Positions 8,025 through 15,421 of a stretch of DNA of 35,073 nucleotides are shown here, one piece after another. This DNA comes from an uncultured Lachnospiraceae bacterium. Lineage in GTDB: Bacteria > Bacillota > Clostridia > Lachnospirales > Lachnospiraceae. Made by a program: the position numbers and the translations under genes. The notes beneath the pieces were generated by a model. That model worked only from the letters and a program-made list of their open reading frames with translations, made no database searches and was not told the origin of the DNA. Positions within the stretch are counted from its first letter, which is position 1. Each line of letters starts with the position of its first letter. The DNA is taken from contig CANPTH010000044.1 of NCBI GenBank assembly GCA_947576945.1, positions 1 to 35,073 of the forward strand, written 5' to 3'.

Positions 8025-8621
8025 ATGAAAATTTATGATATTTCGCAGGAGGTATTCGGAAGCAAAGTATTTCCGGGAGATCCTGCGCCTGACATGCAGG
8101 CGGTGATGAGAATAGCGGAAGGCGGCAAGTGCAATCTGTCGGCATTTTCCATGTGTGCGCATAACGGCACCCATGTGGATGCGCCGTTTCATTTCTATGA
8201 AAACGGGAAGACCATAGAGGAGACGGATCTGGAACGTTATATCGGGATTGCTTACGTGGCAGTGCATGAGGGCGTCGTGACGGCCAATGATGCGATCTCG
8301 ATTCTGGAGAAGGCCAGGGAGACGGACCGCCGGAGCAGGAAGCGGATCTTGATTAAGGGAAAAGCGGTTGTTTCGTTGGAGGCGGCAAAGGTGTTTGCAG
8401 AGGCCGGGATTCTGCTTCTGGGCAATGAATCGCAGACGGTAGGACCGGAGGAGGATTCAAGGGAAGTGCATCTGCAGCTTCTGGGCGCAGAGGTTACGCT
8501 GTTAGAGGGAATCCGGCTGGGCGAGGTGGAAGAAGGCGTCTATTTCCTGAATGCTGCACCGATCAATCTGGGTGGTGTGGACGGTGCACCCTGCCGGGCC
8601 GTATTGGTGGAACTTGGTTAA
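8025..8621 (+). CDS. Cyclase-family metal-dependent hydrolase
   Basis: A 198-residue member of the cyclase/kynurenine formamidase superfamily (PF04199). The metal-binding signature HxGTHxDxPxHF is intact at residues 46-57 ([12 protein letters not shown]). Members hydrolyse amide or lactone bonds, such as N-formylkynurenine, or are of unknown substrate. No tryptophan-degradation genes lie nearby, so kynurenine formamidase activity should not be assumed. ATG 8025 is chosen because GGAGGG (8015-8020) is correctly spaced; ATG 8013 overlaps that site. Immediately after the stop codon comes the remnant of an unrelated gene, which suggests an old deletion or insertion downstream. Confidence 0.8.
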   Translation: MKIYDISQEVFGSKVFPGDPAPDMQAVMRIAEGGKCNLSAFSMCAHNGTHVDAPFHFYENGKTIEETDLERYIGIAYVAVHEGVVTANDAISILEKARETDRRSRKRILIKGKAVVSLEAAKVFAEAGILLLGNESQTVGPEEDSREVHLQLLGAEVTLLEGIRLGEVEEGVYFLNAAPINLGGVDGAPCRAVLVELG

Positions 8622-8623
8622 TT

Positions 8624-8845
8624 GTGGCTGCGATAGGCGTTCAGGATTTTGAGACCATCACAGCAAACAATTTTAAAGTGCATGATGCGGAAGAGGAAAA
8701 AACGCTGCAGGATACGGTGAATGCGGCGCTTGCACAGATTGATGAGAAGCGGTATGCGGCAGTGCTGGAGGCGGATGGGATACCGGCAGAGCGTATCAGA
8801 AAGTACGGGTTTGCATTTCAGGGGAAGAAAGTACTGATCGGATAG
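8624..8845 (+). pseudogene. 3' remnant of a DUF1703-type AAA ATPase/PD-(D/E)XK protein
   Basis: The 73 codons read like the extreme C-terminus of the AAA-ATPase plus PD-(D/E)XK nuclease-like proteins (DUF1703 type) that are abundant in gut Clostridia and Bacteroides. The diagnostic end is [14 protein letters not shown], then [19 protein letters not shown] and LIG. Complete proteins run to about 500-570 residues, so nearly 90 percent is missing. There is no ribosome site, and the frame begins 2 nt after the cyclase stop codon. It is therefore best read as a decayed tail, not a gene. The family assignment is from recall of the C-terminal motif. Confidence 0.65.
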
Positions 8846-8919
8846 ATGCCGTTTTGATGAAATATGCATAAAATAAAACAGTGTACAAATGCTATAGAGG
8901 GAAAGGCGGGAATGGTGAT

Positions 8920-9696
8920 ATGCAGCTGGCACTTGGATTATTGATCCCTTTTGCGGGGACGACACTTGGCTCTGCAATGGTATTCTGGATGAGACGGGAG
9001 ATGAACAGGAAGCTGGAGAAGATGCTTCTTGGATTTGCTTCCGGGGTGATGATCGCAGCTTCCGTGTGGTCTCTGTTGATCCCGGCTATCGGCATGGCGG
9101 AAGAACAGGGGAAGGTGGGCTGGTTCCCGGCAGCAGTCGGATTTCTTGGCGGTATTGCGTTCCTGTTGGGGCTGGACAGTCTGGTGCCGCATCTGCATCT
9201 GGAGAGCGCAGAGCCGGAAGGACTGGAAGCCAATTTAAAAAAAACAACCATGCTTGTCCTTGCGGTGACGCTGCACAATATCCCGGAAGGCATGTCTGTG
9301 GGCGTTACTTTTGCGGGAGCGCTGTTGGGAAATACCGGCATTACGATGGCAGGTGCGTTTACGCTGGCGGCGGGCATCGCCATTCAGAATTTCCCGGAAG
9401 GGGCGATAATCTCCATGCCGCTTAGAAGTGAGGGGATAGGCAGGTGGCGCGCTTTCGTCTACGGTGCGCTGTCGGGCGTCGTGGAACCGGTTGCGGCGGC
9501 AGTTACCATCCTTTTGGCAGAGCAGATCGTGCCGGCGCTTTCCTATATGCTGGCTTTTGCGGCCGGTGCCATGATCTATGTGGTGGTGGAGGAGCTGATC
9601 CCGGAATCCCAGGCGGGAGAACACAGCAATATCGGCACCATCGGCGTTGCGGCAGGGTTCGTACTGATGATGATACTGGATGTGGCGCTGGGATAG
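8920..9696 (+). CDS. ZIP-family metal transporter
   Basis: A 258-residue polytopic membrane protein of the ZIP family, which moves Zn2+ or other divalent metals into the cytoplasm. About eight hydrophobic segments are seen. Metal-site motifs are HNIPEG (119-124) in the fourth helix and QNFPEG (156-161) in the fifth. The loop HLHLESAEPE (about 91-100), with two His, fits the variable metal-binding loop between helices 3 and 4. ATG 8920 is chosen because the first membrane helix begins right after it, but the ribosome site is weak and 8881 remains possible. It stands alone between two decayed loci. Confidence 0.87.
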   Translation: MQLALGLLIPFAGTTLGSAMVFWMRREMNRKLEKMLLGFASGVMIAASVWSLLIPAIGMAEEQGKVGWFPAAVGFLGGIAFLLGLDSLVPHLHLESAEPEGLEANLKKTTMLVLAVTLHNIPEGMSVGVTFAGALLGNTGITMAGAFTLAAGIAIQNFPEGAIISMPLRSEGIGRWRAFVYGALSGVVEPVAAAVTILLAEQIVPALSYMLAFAAGAMIYVVVEELIPESQAGEHSNIGTIGVAAGFVLMMILDVALG

Positions 9697-9704
9697 CGCT
9701 ACAC

Positions 9705-9896
9705 ATGAAACAACAGCTTTTTGGAAAAGGTATTCCGCATTTTGTGGAAAACACTGGTATCTGTGCGGAAAGCGGAGCGTTGAAGACAGTTGCGGTGATT
9801 TACACGGACGCGGAAGAACTACAATGGATGGAGCAGGAGAAGCTGAGCGGTATTGTGGAAGGAAACGGGGAAAACAAAGTGCGGATCAGGATATAG
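9705..9896 (+). CDS. Unrecognised small ORF, possible fragment
   Basis: A 63-codon frame beginning MKQQLFGKGIPHFVENTG and ending KVRIRI. It contains a VAVIYTD strand-like segment and an acidic patch DAEELQWMEQEK. I do not recognise it. There is no ribosome site before ATG 9705, which lies only 9 nt after the ZIP stop codon. Its composition is protein-like, so it may be a fragment of a lost gene, in line with the pseudogenes on both sides. Confidence 0.3.
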   Translation: MKQQLFGKGIPHFVENTGICAESGALKTVAVIYTDAEELQWMEQEKLSGIVEGNGENKVRIRI

Positions 9897-9936
9897 AAAG
9901 GGCAGATATATAAAAGGCTAATATATTATCCAGTAT

Positions 9937-9965
9937 TTGCATTTTATGAAGAGTTGGGATAAAAT
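9937..9965 (+). promoter_or_regulatory. Promoter of the hipB-like gene
   Basis: TTGCAT (9937-9942) and TAAAAT (9960-9965) are separated by exactly 17 nt. The expected start site, near 9972, coincides with ATG 9973. Confidence 0.5.
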
Positions 9966-9972
9966 ATTATCT

Positions 9973-10257
9973 ATGAATACAACATTTTTTTTATCAAAAA
10001 CACCGGGTGAGATACAGAGACTAATCGCAGACCGTATCCGTACCATCCGCAGAAGACGGAAAATATCGCAGGTGAAGTTAAGTCAGTTGTCAGGCGTAAG
10101 CCTGGGGTCTGTGAAGCGATTTGAACGAAGCGGTGAGATTTCTTTTCTCTCCCTGATCAAAATTGCAACTGCGCTAGAGCTGGAAGAAGAACTGGAGCGT
10201 TTATTTGTGGACGTTCCGCCTGCGTCTATAGAGGAGATCATTCGTGGACAGGATTAG
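9973..10257 (+). CDS. hipB: HipB-like XRE antitoxin/regulator
   Basis: A 94-residue protein with a clear XRE helix-turn-helix: RIRTIRRRRKISQVKLSQLS, then GVSLGSVKRFERSGEISFLS (about residues 20-60). The end, PPASIEEIIRG, is typical of HipB-like proteins paired with HipA. Its last 14 nt overlap the hipA start, the standard hipBA arrangement. In intact systems HipB neutralises the HipA kinase and represses the operon. ATG 9973 is chosen because the -10 TAAAAT ends 7 nt before it, which would make the message nearly leaderless; no ribosome site precedes either 9973 or the alternative 9946. The HTH itself looks intact, although its partner is broken. Confidence 0.75.
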   Translation: MNTTFFLSKTPGEIQRLIADRIRTIRRRRKISQVKLSQLSGVSLGSVKRFERSGEISFLSLIKIATALELEEELERLFVDVPPASIEEIIRGQD

Positions 10258-10722
10258 ACAGTTAAATGTGTTTTATCATGAAAGAAAGGTCGGAACCCTG
10301 GCTTTGTACAAGGAAAGGCTGGCAGCTTTTGAATATGACAAAGAATGGATCGAAAGTGGATTTCCAGTAAGTCCGTTTTCCCTGCCGTTGGAAAAGAGAG
10401 TCTTTCTTCCTAAAGCAGATCCCTTCGGGGGTCTGTTTGGTGTGTTCGCGGATAGTCTTCCCGATGGATGGGGCCGCTTGCTGGTAGACCGCCTGATGTG
10501 CTGTACTGTAATGTGTTTGCTCATAACAGGGATGATCATTCCAGGAATTTTTCTTATCTGTATGATGAGCAGGAAGCATGTTATAAACTTACAATACTGG
10601 AGGTAGCGGTTCAGGCAGGTATCAGGGAAACGCAGGCAAGAGAAATTGCGTGCGATATACGGGAGTGCGTTGAGGATATGCTTGAGGGATATCTCAAAAA
10701 GCATATGGTTTACAAAATTTAA
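10244..10722 (+). pseudogene. hipA: hipA kinase remnant with internal deletions
   Basis: The GTG start at 10244 has GAGGAG (10231-10236) upstream. The first ~80 codons encode an N-terminal HipA domain: NVFYHERKVGTLAL, then KADPFGGLFGVFADSLPDGW and GRLLVDRL. The frame then breaks. The next HipA-like sequence appears in another frame as VFAHNRDDHSRNFSYLYDE, the kinase catalytic loop, so the ATP-binding middle is missing. The frame runs straight on into ILEVAVQAGIRETQAREIA and YLKKHM, the C-terminal helices, without the intervening DFG-like AYDLT segment. Intact HipA is about 400-440 residues; here about 160 codons in two frames remain. A functional kinase is very unlikely. Confidence 0.85.
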
Positions 10723-10736
10723 AGGAGGAAACAAAC

Positions 10737-12743
10737 ATGCTGCATTATTTTGAAGAGAAGGACGGCAGCCTGCTTTTCCGGGAGAACGGGGAGAGTGTGA
10801 TGGTAACGCCCTGGGGTGCGAACAGCTTTCGGGTGCGGGCGGCGTTTCTGGGTGAGATCGAAGAGGGGAGCGTGGCCCTGTCTGCGCCGCAGGATCCGGC
10901 ACAGGAAGGCAGTATCAGCATAGAGGAGCAGCGGGCGTCCATCACCAATGGGAAGATTCGGGCAGAGCTTACCGTGAATCCCTGGGGGAAGGCGCTGCAG
11001 ATCACTTTCTATGATCAGAAGGGAAAAGTGCTGCTGCAGGAGATTCCCAACGGCGGCGCGCTGCAGAAGAAGGCGAGGCATTTCCGGCCTCTGACCGGCG
11101 GCGGGTATCATCTGAAAGCCAGTTTCGTGTCCGATCCGGAAGAAAAGATCTACGGTATGGGACAGTACCAGCAGGAAACCTTTGACTTAAAGGGATGCAA
11201 TCTGGAGCTGGCCCACAGGAATTCACAGGCCAGTGTTCCTTTCTATATTTCCAGCCTGGGGTATGGCTTCCTGTGGCATAATGCGGCCATCGGTGAGGTG
11301 CATTTCGGCAGCAACACTACGGAATGGATCGCGGAAGATACCAGGCAGCTGGATTACTGGATCACGGCGGGAGACACACCGGCACAGATTGAGGAGGCCT
11401 ATACGGCCGTGACGGGCAGGGCGCCGATGATGCCGGAGTACGGTCTGGGATTCTGGCAGTGTAAGCTGCGCTATTACAATCAGGAGCAGGTGCTGCAGAT
11501 TGCCCGGGAATATAAGAAGCGTGAGATTCCGGTAGATGTGCTGGTGATCGATTACTACCATTGGCCCCGGTGCGGTGACTGGCGTTTTGACGAGGAATAT
11601 TTCCCGGATCCGGCGGCGATGATCCGGGAGATACAGGATATGGGTATCCGGGTGATGGTATCCATCTGGCCGCAGGTGGATTGGCGCAGTGAGAATTATG
11701 AGGAGATGAAGCAGCAGGGACTTCTGGTAAAAAGCAATTCCGGCGTGGACGTGCAGATGATCTTCCACGGCAACAATGTGTTCATGGATGCCACCAACCC
11801 GCGCACAAGGGAGTACGTGTGGGAGAAATGCCGGAAGAATTATGCAGATCTGGGCATCAGCGCCTTCTGGCTGGATGAGGCGGAGCCGGAGTTTACCACC
11901 TATGATTTTGCAGATTACCGTTATCATGCCGGTTCCGTGGCCCGGATCGGCAATATCTATCCGCGGGAATATGCACGGCTTTTCTATGAAGGACAGAAGG
12001 CGGACGGACAGGAGGATATCGTGAATCTGATCCGCTGTGCCTGGGTGGGCAGTCAGAAATATGGAGCGCTTGTCTGGTCGGGAGATATTATGTCAACCTA
12101 TGAGGACTTCCGCAAACAGATCTGCGCGGGCATACATATGGGGCTTTGCGGAATTCCCTGGTGGACCACGGATATCGGTGGATTCCACGGCGGCAACATC
12201 CACGACGATGGTTTTAAGGAGCTGTTGATCCGCTGGTTCCAGTTCGGCGCTTTCTGTCCGGTCATGCGTATTCATGGCTGCCGCCAGCCCGGGCAGCAGA
12301 TCGTCAATCAAGCGGGCGAGGTGCGTGAGTGGACAGGTGCGGAGAATGAGGTCTGGAGCTATGGGGAAGAGAATTATGAGATCATGGTGAAGTTCATCCG
12401 TATCCGGGAGATGATGCGTGATTATACGCGGAGCGTCATGCAGGCGGCACATGATGTGGGGGCGCCGGTGATGCGGGCCATGTTCTATGAATTTCCGGAG
12501 GATAAGGTATGCTGGGAGATTCAGGATGCCTACATGTTCGGGCCGGATATTCTGGTGGCGCCCATCTGTCATGAGAAGGCAGCAGGACGCAGCGTATATC
12601 TGCCTGCAGGCACGTTCTTCGTGCACGCCGGGACGGGCGACAGATATGAGGGCGGCCAGTGGTACGAGGTGGCGGCGGACATTCATACCATACCGGTATT
12701 TCTGAGAGAAGGCAGACAGGACTATCTGATCGGGAAGATTTGA
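10737..12743 (+). CDS. Glycoside hydrolase family 31 (alpha-glucosidase/alpha-xylosidase type)
   Basis: A 668-residue GH31 enzyme, probably cytoplasmic because no signal peptide is seen. An N-terminal beta-sandwich is followed by the (beta/alpha)8 barrel. The likely catalytic nucleophile is D380 in WLDEAEP and the likely acid/base is D450 in WSGDIMSTYED. Further family marks are VIDYYHWPRCGDWRFDEEYF and PWWTTDIGGFHGG. It cleaves terminal alpha-linked glucose or xylose from oligosaccharides; the sequence does not settle which. AAAGGAGG (10721-10728) gives a well-placed ATG. With the GH27 enzyme 130 nt downstream it forms an oligosaccharide-degrading pair. No promoter is obvious between it and the hipA remnant, so the operon may be read from further upstream. 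Confidence 0.9.
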   Translation: MLHYFEEKDGSLLFRENGESVMVTPWGANSFRVRAAFLGEIEEGSVALSAPQDPAQEGSISIEEQRASITNGKIRAELTVNPWGKALQITFYDQKGKVLLQEIPNGGALQKKARHFRPLTGGGYHLKASFVSDPEEKIYGMGQYQQETFDLKGCNLELAHRNSQASVPFYISSLGYGFLWHNAAIGEVHFGSNTTEWIAEDTRQLDYWITAGDTPAQIEEAYTAVTGRAPMMPEYGLGFWQCKLRYYNQEQVLQIAREYKKREIPVDVLVIDYYHWPRCGDWRFDEEYFPDPAAMIREIQDMGIRVMVSIWPQVDWRSENYEEMKQQGLLVKSNSGVDVQMIFHGNNVFMDATNPRTREYVWEKCRKNYADLGISAFWLDEAEPEFTTYDFADYRYHAGSVARIGNIYPREYARLFYEGQKADGQEDIVNLIRCAWVGSQKYGALVWSGDIMSTYEDFRKQICAGIHMGLCGIPWWTTDIGGFHGGNIHDDGFKELLIRWFQFGAFCPVMRIHGCRQPGQQIVNQAGEVREWTGAENEVWSYGEENYEIMVKFIRIREMMRDYTRSVMQAAHDVGAPVMRAMFYEFPEDKVCWEIQDAYMFGPDILVAPICHEKAAGRSVYLPAGTFFVHAGTGDRYEGGQWYEVAADIHTIPVFLREGRQDYLIGKI

Positions 12744-12807
12744 TCCGTGCCTGGAAGGAATGTTGAAATAAGAAATGTTGAAACAGGATAGACAGAGGGA
12801 GACTACT

Positions 12808-12882
12808 GTGAAAGAAAGTAGACCTTCATTACTATTTGTGCCGCTGACGGAAAGGCGGCGGAATGGAGATTACTATGGATAA
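12808..12882 (+). other. Possible 24-codon leader ORF before the GH27 gene
   Basis: GTG 12808 follows GAGGGAGA closely and opens a short frame (MKESRPSLLF...) whose TAA lies inside the first codons of the downstream gene. The overlap would allow translational coupling. Just upstream is a near-duplicate TGTTGAAA pair. It may be accidental. Confidence 0.25.
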
Positions 12883-14188
12883 AAACAGATTTGCCATCAC
12901 TCCGCCCATGGGGTGGAACAGCTACGATTACTATGACACCACGGTGAATGAGGCGCAGGTCAGGGCGAATGCGGACTATATGGCGGCGCATCTGAAAGCG
13001 TTCGGCTGGGAGTATGTGGTGGTGGACATTGAATGGTACAGTAACGATGCGGGAACGGTGCGGGACAGGTTCCAGTATATCCCGTTCGGGGATATCGAGA
13101 TGGACGAGTACGGCAGGCTGCAGCCTGCGCCGGAGCGTTTTCCCTCTTCGGCAGGCGGAAAGGGCTTCGGGCCGCTGGCGGACTATGTGCACAGTCTGGG
13201 ATTAAAGTTCGGAATCCATATTATGAGGGGGATTCCCCGTCTTGCGGCGCAGCGGCGTTGTCCGGTGCCGGGGGCCAAAGAGACGGCAGACAGGATCGCA
13301 GATCCTTCTTCGATCTGTATCTGGAACCCGGATATGTATGGCGTGCGCGGTACGGCGGACGGACAGGCCTACTATGATTCCCTGCTTGCCATGTACGCGC
13401 AGTGGGGCGTGGACTTTATCAAGTGCGACGATATCTGTGACAGCAGACTGTACAGGACGGAGCCTTTCTCCGGCTGGGAGGAGACGAGAATGATCCACCG
13501 GGCCATCGAGAAATGCGGCCGGCCCATCGTCCTCAGCCTTTCGCCGGGACCGGCTCATATCGACAGGGCATGGGAGTACTGCAGGTATGCGAATATGTGG
13601 CGGATCACCGATGACTTCTGGGATGAGTGGAGCCTGCTCAAGGCGATGTTTGTCCGCTGTGAGATGTGGCAGGATCACGTGCGGGAAGGATGTTTCCCGG
13701 ACTGCGACATGCTGCCGCTGGGGAAACTGGGCAAGGGCTTCGGGAACGGCGAGTGGGATACCCGCTTTACGAGAGAGGAGCAGAAGACCATGATGACATT
13801 ATGGTGCATGTTCCGCTCCCCGCTGATGATCGGGGCGGAGCTGACACGGCTGGATGGCTGGACGCTGTCTCTGCTGACAAACGGAGAGCTGCTTGCAATG
13901 CTGGGGGAGAACTGCAGCGGAACGCAGCTTGTGCGCACGGAAGAGTACGCTGTCTGGAAGAATAAAGACGAGGCGTCCGGCAGGCTCTGTGTGGCGCTTT
14001 TTAACTTAAGCGACGGGGACAGAGAGCTTTCCATTGCCCTTTCAGAGCTTGGCGAGGAGACCTGTGAGAAGCAGCAGGATGCAGAGCTGTATGAGATCTG
14101 GGAGAAAAAGGAGAGCAGCACGGTAGACGGCAGGATCGCGGTACAGGTGCCGGCACATGGAGTGAAGGTCTATCGGGTCGGCCGGTAG
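12875..14188 (+). CDS. Glycoside hydrolase family 27 (alpha-galactosidase-like)
   Basis: A 437-residue GH27 clan-D enzyme. It opens with the hallmark PPMGWNSYDYY (10-20), has DIEWY at 51-55, the nucleophile D185 in FIKCDD (KxD motif) and the acid/base D246 or D247 in WRITDDFWDEW. A C-terminal beta domain follows from about residue 340. GH27 enzymes remove terminal alpha-galactose or alpha-N-acetylgalactosamine. No secretion signal is seen, so the substrate would be imported oligosaccharide. ATG 12875 is preferred to ATG 12863 because GGAG (12865-12868) then falls at normal distance. It is the last gene before a strong terminator. Confidence 0.9.
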   Translation: MDKNRFAITPPMGWNSYDYYDTTVNEAQVRANADYMAAHLKAFGWEYVVVDIEWYSNDAGTVRDRFQYIPFGDIEMDEYGRLQPAPERFPSSAGGKGFGPLADYVHSLGLKFGIHIMRGIPRLAAQRRCPVPGAKETADRIADPSSICIWNPDMYGVRGTADGQAYYDSLLAMYAQWGVDFIKCDDICDSRLYRTEPFSGWEETRMIHRAIEKCGRPIVLSLSPGPAHIDRAWEYCRYANMWRITDDFWDEWSLLKAMFVRCEMWQDHVREGCFPDCDMLPLGKLGKGFGNGEWDTRFTREEQKTMMTLWCMFRSPLMIGAELTRLDGWTLSLLTNGELLAMLGENCSGTQLVRTEEYAVWKNKDEASGRLCVALFNLSDGDRELSIALSELGEETCEKQQDAELYEIWEKKESSTVDGRIAVQVPAHGVKVYRVGR

Positions 14189-14272
14189 AAGGGGGCTGGG
14201 GCGTGTGCAGCCTGTTGTGCCGAGAGTGCCTGGGAAAACGTATAGGAATAAACAGATTTTGAAAAATAAAGT

Positions 14273-14304
14273 GGCATCGGCCGGAGGCGGTCGGTGCCTT
14301 TTTT
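14273..14304 (+). terminator. Intrinsic terminator after the GH31-GH27 operon
   Basis: GGCATCGGCC (14273-14282) pairs over ten positions (two G-T wobbles) with GGTCGGTGCC (14289-14298), with a 6-nt loop and six T directly after. Confidence 0.9.
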
Positions 14305-14392
14305 GGGGATGAACGAAAGAAAGAGTGGAAGGACTGCGTTTTTAGCATTTGCGGTATGGAAAGGCTGCAATCCGACAAAAAGTAAAATATAA

Positions 14393-14421
14393 TTGACACA
14401 AAGACTGCTATATGATACCCT
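14393..14421 (+). promoter_or_regulatory. Promoter of the HTH-DUF6773-ABC operon
   Basis: A perfect -35 TTGACA (14393-14398) is followed 17 nt later by a poor -10, TACCCT (14416-14421). A better TATGAT (14411-14416) lies at only 12 nt spacing. The weak -10 suggests dependence on a regulator, perhaps the HTH protein itself; that is inference. Confidence 0.5.
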
Positions 14422-14431
14422 GTTTTTGAAA

Positions 14432-14440
14432 GGGGGGGGG
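14432..14440 (+). repeat. G9 homopolymer at the ribosome site
   Basis: Nine consecutive G replace a normal ribosome binding sequence 3 nt before ATG 14444. Such tracts are prone to slipped-strand length change and could tune or switch translation of the HTH regulator. Confidence 0.6.
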
Positions 14441-14443
14441 TAA

Positions 14444-14644
14444 ATGGCAAGGAATATCCCGATCAAAGTAGCACGTGCCGAGAAGGATATGACACAGAAG
14501 GAGCTGGCTGAGGCCGTGGGGGTTTCCAGACAGACGATAAATGCGATCGAGCAGGGAGAATACAATCCCACGATCAGGTTGTGCCGTGCCATCTGCCGGG
14601 TATTGGGGAAGCGTCTTGACGATCTGTTCTGGGAGGAAGGTTGA
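14444..14644 (+). CDS. Small XRE regulator (YozG/Cro-like)
   Basis: A 66-residue protein made almost entirely of one helix-turn-helix: MTQKELAEAVGVSRQTINAI, then EQGEYNPTIRLCRAICRVLG and DDLFW. Proteins of this size and pattern commonly precede a small membrane protein and ABC transporter genes in Clostridia and repress their own operon. The gene is driven from TTGACA at 14393 and has the G9 tract as ribosome site. Its stop codon lies in the 5' arm of the first hairpin of the downstream repeat element, so the element starts where this gene ends. Confidence 0.85.
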   Translation: MARNIPIKVARAEKDMTQKELAEAVGVSRQTINAIEQGEYNPTIRLCRAICRVLGKRLDDLFWEEG

Positions 14645-14771
14645 ATAAATTCTCTGATGAGCAATTTATTCAACCAAGAATTTGTGCAGAAGCGTCACAA
14701 ATTCTATTGATCGCAGAGCAGAATTTGAAATTCTGCTCGCGTCCTCAGCGTAAAACGCTTCGGAATGGAGG
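14639..14771 (+). repeat. Hairpin element, copy 1 (most complete)
   Basis: Four consecutive hairpins and a ribosome site. Hairpin A: 14639-14654 with 14659-14675, loop TGAT, one bulged C (14662). Hairpin B: 14677-14686 with 14696-14705 (AGAATTTGTG/CACAAATTCT). Hairpin C: 14712-14724 with 14730-14741, with one bulged A (14715). Hairpin D: AGCGT (14747-14751) with ACGCT (14755-14759). Then GGAATGGAGG ends at 14771. Positions 14689-14771 match 27883-27965 at 78 of 83 bases. A 20-codon frame starts at ATG 14777 and ends at 14839, just before the DUF6773 gene. Confidence 0.85.
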
Positions 14772-14842
14772 GAAGAATGAGAAGGAAACAGTCAGGGCGC
14801 AATAACGCAAAAGCAGGGGATGGTAGTAGGAGGTCATGATGT

Positions 14843-15319
14843 ATGAGAAAAGGAAAGCTGCGAAGGAACAGACTGGATGAGAGGCAGGAGCAGAAGCTGT
14901 TGCAGATCGAACATAACGGCTGCTGGATCGCCTTCTGGGGATTGGCGATCTCTCTTTTTGTGGGGTGCTGTCTGGGACTGGAATGGAGAAATCTGGTGGG
15001 AGAATGGATCGTCTTTATGGGTCTGTCTCTTTACATTGTGATTGCCTGCCTGAAGAACGGTATCTGGGATCGGAAGCTGGAACCCACGCCGAAAGTGAAT
15101 CTGTGCGCCAGCATCATTGCCGGAATCGTCTGCGGGGTACTGCAGTTTGCCAGATCCTACCGGAAATATCAGGCCCTGGCGGGTTCGGCTGCCGCGGGTG
15201 TATTTATGCTGGTATTTACTGTCGCAGTCTGTTATGCGGCGGTATCGTTCGTGGCGTTTCTCTACCGCAGGCGGGTGGAGCGGCTTGAGTCGGAGGAGGA
15301 AGAGGAGGATGAGCAATAG
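14843..15319 (+). CDS. DUF6773-type small membrane protein
   Basis: A 158-residue membrane protein. A basic N-terminus is followed by DERQEQKLLQIEHNGCW, which I associate with DUF6773 proteins, then four hydrophobic segments (about residues 27-45, 53-70, 88-108 and 112-140) and a C-terminal tail with a run of Glu. The function of the family is unknown. AGGAGG (14828-14833) lies 9 nt before ATG 14843. It sits between a small HTH regulator and an ABC exporter, an arrangement repeated in Clostridia, which suggests it works with the transporter or senses the same stress. The family name is from recall. Confidence 0.7.
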   Translation: MRKGKLRRNRLDERQEQKLLQIEHNGCWIAFWGLAISLFVGCCLGLEWRNLVGEWIVFMGLSLYIVIACLKNGIWDRKLEPTPKVNLCASIIAGIVCGVLQFARSYRKYQALAGSAAAGVFMLVFTVAVCYAAVSFVAFLYRRRVERLESEEEEEDEQ

Positions 15320-15421
15320 GATCCATCCGGCAGAGCGCATGGCGTGAGAAGCATCCCGGTGCGTCCGCGTCTGCAGCAAAGCGTCAGGAAGTAAAAGAAG
15401 AAAGGGAAAGGGGAAGTAAAC

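Noticed and set aside
8013..8621. Kynurenine formamidase (kynB) as a specific name for the cyclase gene
   Set aside because: The signature is shared by the whole superfamily and no tryptophan catabolic genes are nearby.
14639..14675. Hairpin A as an intrinsic terminator of the HTH gene
   Set aside because: No T-tract follows the stem, and the same hairpin recurs with a different sequence in front of ptsI inside an operon.
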